DNA from: Actinomycetota bacterium
GTDB taxonomy: Bacteria; Actinomycetota; Actinomycetes; JACCUZ01
Assembly: GCA_030841195.1 (NCBI GenBank)
Contig: JAVEDA010000038.1
Location: 1-15,883, forward strand
Length of the DNA stretch: 15,883 nt
Direction of reading: 5' to 3'
Shown here: in pieces, positions 12,581 to 15,883 of the stretch
How the letters are laid out: each line of letters starts with the position of its first letter
Numbering within the stretch: position 1 is the first letter of the stretch
Made by a program: the position numbers and the translations under genes
The notes under the pieces: model-generated
The model's database searches: none
What the model saw: only the letters and a program-made list of their open reading frames with translations
What the model was told of the DNA's origin: nothing

Positions 12581-13480
12581 GTGGCCCGACCGGTGGTCCG
12601 GCGGCTGCGACGCCTGGCTGGCCGCGCCGCCCGTGCGGCCGGGCTCGAGACCCGGAGCCGCCGTCACGAGGTTGAACGCCGGCTCCGGAAGGCCCGCAGC
12701 GAGCGGGACATCGCCCGGGCCCGGGTGGCCAAGGGTGCCGAGGACAAGGAGCAGCTGACCCGCCGGGTCGACGAGCTCGGCGCCGAGCTGGACCTGCTGC
12801 GAGCCGCCGGCGACCTGGCGGGAGGCCGGGACCGCACCGACCTGCAGTACCTCTTCGTCATCACCTACGGCAGGTCCGGCTCGACCCTGCTGCAAGGCAT
12901 CCTGTCCTCGACGCCTGGCGTGATGGTCCGCGGCGAGAACGGCGGCCTGCTCCAGCACCTGTTCCAGTTCCACCGGACCGCGGCCGGGCACCGCGACCGA
13001 CTGGCCCGCAGCGTGCCGCTGCCGCAGGAGCACCCGTGGTGGGGGCTGGACGGCTACCGCGACGAGACGGCGTTCCGCGGCTTCCGCACCCTGATGCTCG
13101 AGACGGTGCTCCGTCCCACCGTCGACACCCACCTGGTGGGCTTCAAGGAGATCGACTGGCCGACCGACGACCTCGCCGAGCTGCTGGAGTTCACCCGCTC
13201 GGTGTTCCCCGGCGCGCGATTCGTGCTCAACACCCGCGACCTCGAGCAGGTGGCGCAGAGCAAGTGGTGGGCGCGCAACCCCGACGCCTTGGCCGAGCTG
13301 CAGACCATCGAGAAGACGTACGTCGAGGCGCTGGCCCCGTTGGCGGACGCGGCCTACCGGGTGCACTACGACGACTACGTCGCGGATCCGACCGTGCTGC
13401 GCGGCCTGTTCGAGTGGCTCGGCCTCGAGTTCGACGAGAGCCGGGTGCGGGCCGTCATGGACGTCCGCCACTCCTACTGA
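12581..13480 (+). CDS. Sulfotransferase family protein with N-terminal coiled coil
   Basis: A 299-residue protein. Residues 1-80 are strongly basic, then a heptad-like helix (about 28-78, HEVERRLRKARSERDIARAR and EQLTRRVDELGAELDLLRAA), read as a coiled coil. The sulfotransferase fold follows. The 5'-phosphosulfate loop is TYGRSGSTLLQ (95-105). The 3'-phosphate motif is RFVLNTRDLEQVAQSKWW (213-230) with Arg219 and Ser227. GFKEIDW and HYDDYVADP follow the pattern of Sulfotransfer_3-type enzymes. It would transfer sulfate from PAPS to an unknown acceptor (lipid, glycan or small molecule). The start GTG 12581 has GAGG 5-8 nt upstream; a -10-like TAGCAT is at 12541-12546. No signal peptide is present. 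No PAPS-synthesis gene is nearby. Glycosyl-chain or antibiotic tailoring cannot be judged from this window. Confidence 0.85.
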   Translation: MARPVVRRLRRLAGRAARAAGLETRSRRHEVERRLRKARSERDIARARVAKGAEDKEQLTRRVDELGAELDLLRAAGDLAGGRDRTDLQYLFVITYGRSGSTLLQGILSSTPGVMVRGENGGLLQHLFQFHRTAAGHRDRLARSVPLPQEHPWWGLDGYRDETAFRGFRTLMLETVLRPTVDTHLVGFKEIDWPTDDLAELLEFTRSVFPGARFVLNTRDLEQVAQSKWWARNPDALAELQTIEKTYVEALAPLADAAYRVHYDDYVADPTVLRGLFEWLGLEFDESRVRAVMDVRHSY

Positions 13481-13516
13481 CCGGTCTCCGGCCGGGGCGC
13501 AAGGGATGATGGCACG

Positions 13517-14185
13517 GTGACCGGCCGGGTGCTCGTCGTCGAGGACGACCACGGACTGCGCGACGTCGTGGCCCGGGGCCTGCGGGAGCACGGCTTCACC
13601 GTGGTGACCGCCGTCGACGGGTCGAGCGCGCTGCGCACCGCTGCGGCCGGCGACTTCGATGTCACCGTTCTCGACATCGGCCTGCCCGACGCCGACGGGC
13701 GCGACGTGTGCCAGGCCATGCGGGCAGCCGGCATCACCTCGCCGATCCTCTTCCTCACCGCACGCGGCGAGGTCGGGGACCGGCTGTCCGGGTTCGCGGC
13801 GGGCGGCGACGACTACCTGGCCAAGCCGTTCCACATCGCCGAGCTGGTGGCCCGGCTCGAGGTTGCCGTACGCCGGTCGGCCGGTGGCGCGAGCAGCCCG
13901 GACGTCGGCGACCTTCGAGCCGACCCGGCCACCCACGACCTCACCGGCCCGACCGGCACCACCGCCCTGAGCCCGACCGAGTTCCGCCTCCTCACCCGCC
14001 TGCTCGCGCCGCCGCGCTCGGTCGTGCGGCGGCAGGAGCTGGTGGCGGCCGCCTGGGCGCACGGTTCGTTCGTGGCCGACAACACGCTGGACCAGTACGT
14101 CGCCAAGCTCCGCCGCAAGCTGGGCGAGGTCGGCACCAGCCAGCGGATCGTGACCGTCCGCGGCGTCGGGTACCGGATCTCGTGA
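13517..14185 (+). CDS. Response regulator, OmpR/PhoB family
   Basis: A 222-residue DNA-binding response regulator. The receiver (1-115) has the acidic pocket Glu9-Asp10-Asp11, phospho-acceptor Asp53 in VLDIGLPDADG, Thr81 in LFLTARG and Lys103 in YLAKPF. The winged-helix domain (about 125-222) shows LSPTEFRLLTRLLA, then the recognition helix region NTLDQYVAKLRRKL and the wing VTVRGVGYRIS. All catalytic and switch residues are intact. GTG 13517 is used; the best ribosome site, AAGGGA at 13501-13506, is 10 nt upstream. The stop overlaps the kinase start by 4 bp (GTGA), so the pair is translationally coupled. Target genes are not visible; the convergent membrane protein at 15526 is only a guess. 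Confidence 0.95.
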   Translation: MTGRVLVVEDDHGLRDVVARGLREHGFTVVTAVDGSSALRTAAAGDFDVTVLDIGLPDADGRDVCQAMRAAGITSPILFLTARGEVGDRLSGFAAGGDDYLAKPFHIAELVARLEVAVRRSAGGASSPDVGDLRADPATHDLTGPTGTTALSPTEFRLLTRLLAPPRSVVRRQELVAAAWAHGSFVADNTLDQYVAKLRRKLGEVGTSQRIVTVRGVGYRIS

Positions 14186-15510
14186 GGAGTCCGGGAACGC
14201 TGCGGAACCGGCTGGCCCTCGTGGCCCTTGTTGCCACGGCCGGGTGGGTCGTCGCGCTGACCGTGCTGTTCAACCTCGTCCTGGGCGCGCAGCTGCGCGG
14301 CCAGGCCGACGACGTCCTGCGCACCCGGGCGTCGGCTGCCCGGGCCACCGTCAAGGTCGCGCCGGACGGTCACCTGGCGGTGCGCGAACCGCGGAACGAC
14401 GCCGCCCTGGACTCCGGTGTCTGGATCTATGAGGGCACCAAGGCCCTCGACCGGCCGCGGGCCGGGGCGCAGGTCCAGCGGACGGCCGACCAGCTGGCCG
14501 CCGGCCCCGTGCCGAGCTTCGTGGAGGTGAGCGGCGCGGACCGGACCCGGCTTTACGCCGAGCCGATCCGCCACGCCGGGCAGCGGGTGGGAACCGTCGT
14601 CACCGCCAGCAGCCTGGAGCCCTACCGGCGCACCTCGCAGGCCGCACTCGTCGGCTCGGTCAGCCTGGCCGTGCTGGTGCTGATCGGCGCCTATCTGGCG
14701 ACCCGACGGGTGGTGCAGCGCGCGCTCGAGCCGGTCGCCGAGATGGCGCACCAGGCCGCCCAGTGGAGCGCCCACGACGTCGACCAGCGGTTCGGCGAGG
14801 CGCCCCGGCCCGGCGAGCTGCGCGATCTCGCCGCGAGCCTGGACTCGCTGCTGGACCGGATCGGTGCGGTGCTCCGGCACGAGCAGCAGCTCGCGGCCGA
14901 GCTGTCGCACGAGCTGCGCACCCCGCTCGCGGTGGTCGCAGCGGAGAACGAGCTGCTGCGCGACGGCCGGGGCAGTGCGGCGGAGCGGGCCCGGGCCCAC
15001 GAGGTCATCGCCACCACCACCGACCGGATGGCCGAGCTGCTCGACACCCTGCTGGCGCAGGCCGCCCAGCACGTCAGCGACGCACCGGGCCGGTGCGCGG
15101 TCGCGCCGGTGCTGCGAGCGGCCGTCGCCGGAGCGGCCACCCGAGACCTCGACGTCTCGGTGAGTGCGGAGCAGGGGCTCGAGGTCGGGACCAGCGCCGA
15201 GGTGCTCGAGCGGATCCTGGCTCCGGTGCTCGGCAACGCGGTGCGTTATGCGGTTCACCGGATCACGGTCACAGCTACCCGGCGTACGCCCGGTGTGGTG
15301 ATCTCCATCATCGACGACGGGCCGGGGGTGGCGGAGGACTTCTGGGGCCAGGTGTTCGAGCCGGGGCAGCGCGCCGACCCCGACGACGGCCACGCCGGCG
15401 CAGGGCTTGGGCTGGCGCTGGCGAGGCGCCTGGCCCGGGCCTCCGGAGGTGACTTGGTGCTCCGAGGGCCAGGACCAGGCGCCGAGTTCGAGATCACGCT
15501 GCCGGGCTGA
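14182..15510 (+). CDS. Sensor histidine kinase (HAMP/HisKA/HATPase)
   Basis: A 442-residue membrane kinase and partner of the preceding regulator. A first membrane helix (about 11-34) and a second (about 153-173) enclose an extracytoplasmic sensor of about 118 residues with no cysteine pair or obvious ligand motif. A HAMP segment (174-225) follows. HisKA carries the phosphorylated His243 in ELSHELRTPLAV. The ATP domain has the N box VLGNAVRYA (Asn352), the G1 box DDGPGV (378-383) and the G2 box GAGLGLALARRLA (406-418); the N box is the short form common in actinobacterial kinases. GTG 14182 overlaps the regulator stop. It ends 15 bp before the stop of a convergent gene. The stimulus is unknown; an envelope or small-ligand signal is plausible. 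Confidence 0.94.
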   Translation: MRSPGTLRNRLALVALVATAGWVVALTVLFNLVLGAQLRGQADDVLRTRASAARATVKVAPDGHLAVREPRNDAALDSGVWIYEGTKALDRPRAGAQVQRTADQLAAGPVPSFVEVSGADRTRLYAEPIRHAGQRVGTVVTASSLEPYRRTSQAALVGSVSLAVLVLIGAYLATRRVVQRALEPVAEMAHQAAQWSAHDVDQRFGEAPRPGELRDLAASLDSLLDRIGAVLRHEQQLAAELSHELRTPLAVVAAENELLRDGRGSAAERARAHEVIATTTDRMAELLDTLLAQAAQHVSDAPGRCAVAPVLRAAVAGAATRDLDVSVSAEQGLEVGTSAEVLERILAPVLGNAVRYAVHRITVTATRRTPGVVISIIDDGPGVAEDFWGQVFEPGQRADPDDGHAGAGLGLALARRLARASGGDLVLRGPGPGAEFEITLPG

Positions 15511-15525
15511 CAGCAGGCACCTGGG

Positions 15526-15883
15526 TCAAGCCGCCAGCGCCTCCGGCTCGTCCTCCTCGAGCTCGATCACGTCCCGCTTGGTAACCGTCAGGAAGGTGAC
15601 CAGGACGAGGATCCCGACCAGGAAGATGACGCTGGTGCCGGTCGTGCCGAGGCCGAGGCCACCGTCCTTCTTGGCCTGCGACATCAGGTCGCCGATGGAC
15701 GCGCCCAGCGGCCGGGTCAGGACGTAGGCGGCCCAGAAGGCGAGCACCGCGTTCAGCTTGAAGCCGAGGTGTGCCACCGTCACCAGCGCGATCAGGGCCG
15801 CGAAGATGAGCAGCGACACGAAGTAGCCGAGGTTGAACTTCTCGGCGACCAGGTCACCGGCGGCGGTGCCGAGGGCGAAGGTG
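15526..15883 (-). CDS. COG4705-type multi-pass membrane protein, C-terminal part (runs off window)
   Basis: The last 118 or so residues of a larger membrane protein whose start lies past base 15883. The reading begins TFALGTAAGDLVAEKFNLGY, then three hydrophobic segments, with FWAAYVLTRPLGASIGDLMS between the second and third, and a short acidic tail after TKRDVI (ELEEDEPEALAA). The two GxAxGD/GASxGD motifs (GTAAGDLVAE and RPLGASIGDLMSQ) are the repeated signature of the COG4705 family of uncharacterised membrane proteins, which seem to arise by internal duplication. A GTG at 15819 is not the start, because the conserved motif continues upstream. The function is not established. It converges on the two-component pair with 15 bp between the stops. 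Confidence 0.82.
   Translation of the reverse strand, partial: TFALGTAAGDLVAEKFNLGYFVSLLIFAALIALVTVAHLGFKLNAVLAFWAAYVLTRPLGASIGDLMSQAKKDGGLGLGTTGTSVIFLVGILVLVTFLTVTKRDVIELEEDEPEALAA

Noticed and set aside
12491..14062. Minus-strand open frame of 523 codons opposite the sulfotransferase and response regulator
   Set aside because: No recognisable domain, Gln/Gly/Val/Glu-rich shadow composition, and the plus-strand genes are fully motif-supported.
13813..15393. Minus-strand open frame of 526 codons opposite the two-component genes
   Set aside because: It is a shadow frame: the plus strand encodes complete receiver, HisKA and ATPase motifs here.

Overview
The window is high-GC, densely coded DNA from an actinobacterium (Actinomycetota). 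The signs are strong G/C third-position bias, many GTG starts, 4-bp stop/start overlaps, start codons with a -10-like TAnnnT just upstream and no Shine-Dalgarno, and a typical actinobacterial neighbourhood (FmdB-type zinc ribbon, MTA phosphorylase, SAF/CpaB protein, MscL). The genus cannot be read from the sequence. No rRNA, tRNA, IS element, phage gene or CRISPR array was found.

Layout. (1) 1-718, minus: a sigma-70-family (ECF-like) sigma factor and the first 45 codons of a translationally coupled probable anti-sigma factor. (2) 928-2468, plus: a secreted, extremely Asp-rich RTX-like calcium-binding protein and an alpha/beta hydrolase. (3) 2486-7655, minus: a copper-handling and disulfide-forming cluster. 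In transcription order it holds a His-rich membrane protein, CopC, a CopD-CtaG fusion, a membrane-anchored thioredoxin-fold protein (DUF929 type, CPFC), a VKOR-type disulfide generator and a cupredoxin-like lipoprotein. The last five genes overlap by 4 bp each, which strongly suggests one operon. (4) 7702-8364, minus, a DedA protein, divergent from a plus-strand MFS transporter (8505-9821). (5) 9829-12311, plus: a zinc-ribbon protein with a disordered tail, preceded by a sigma-70-type promoter overlapping a CIRCE (HrcA) operator; then MTA phosphorylase, a SAF/CpaB-like protein and the mechanosensitive channel MscL. (6) 12340-12480, minus, a tiny acidic conserved protein ending PPHW. (7) 12581-15510, plus: a sulfotransferase with an N-terminal coiled coil, then an OmpR-type response regulator and its histidine kinase (4-bp overlap). 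(8) 15526-15883, minus: the C-terminal part of a COG4705-type multi-pass membrane protein, running off the window.

How the parts may work together. The copper cluster has periplasmic Cu binding (CopC), membrane passage (CopD), insertion into cytochrome oxidase (CtaG), a further cupredoxin-like lipoprotein, and a VKOR/DsbA-like pair that would run oxidative folding at the same membrane face. The zinc-ribbon protein has the architecture and the CIRCE control described for the mycobacterial redox-regulated chaperone Ruc (Rv0991c), so it is best read as a heat-shock-controlled, redox-sensing chaperone.

The strongest candidates for something new are the coupling of copper delivery with disulfide formation, the His-rich membrane protein at the head of that cluster, the nested operator/hairpin in front of the Ruc-like gene, and the Asp-rich secreted protein divergent from a sigma/anti-sigma pair.
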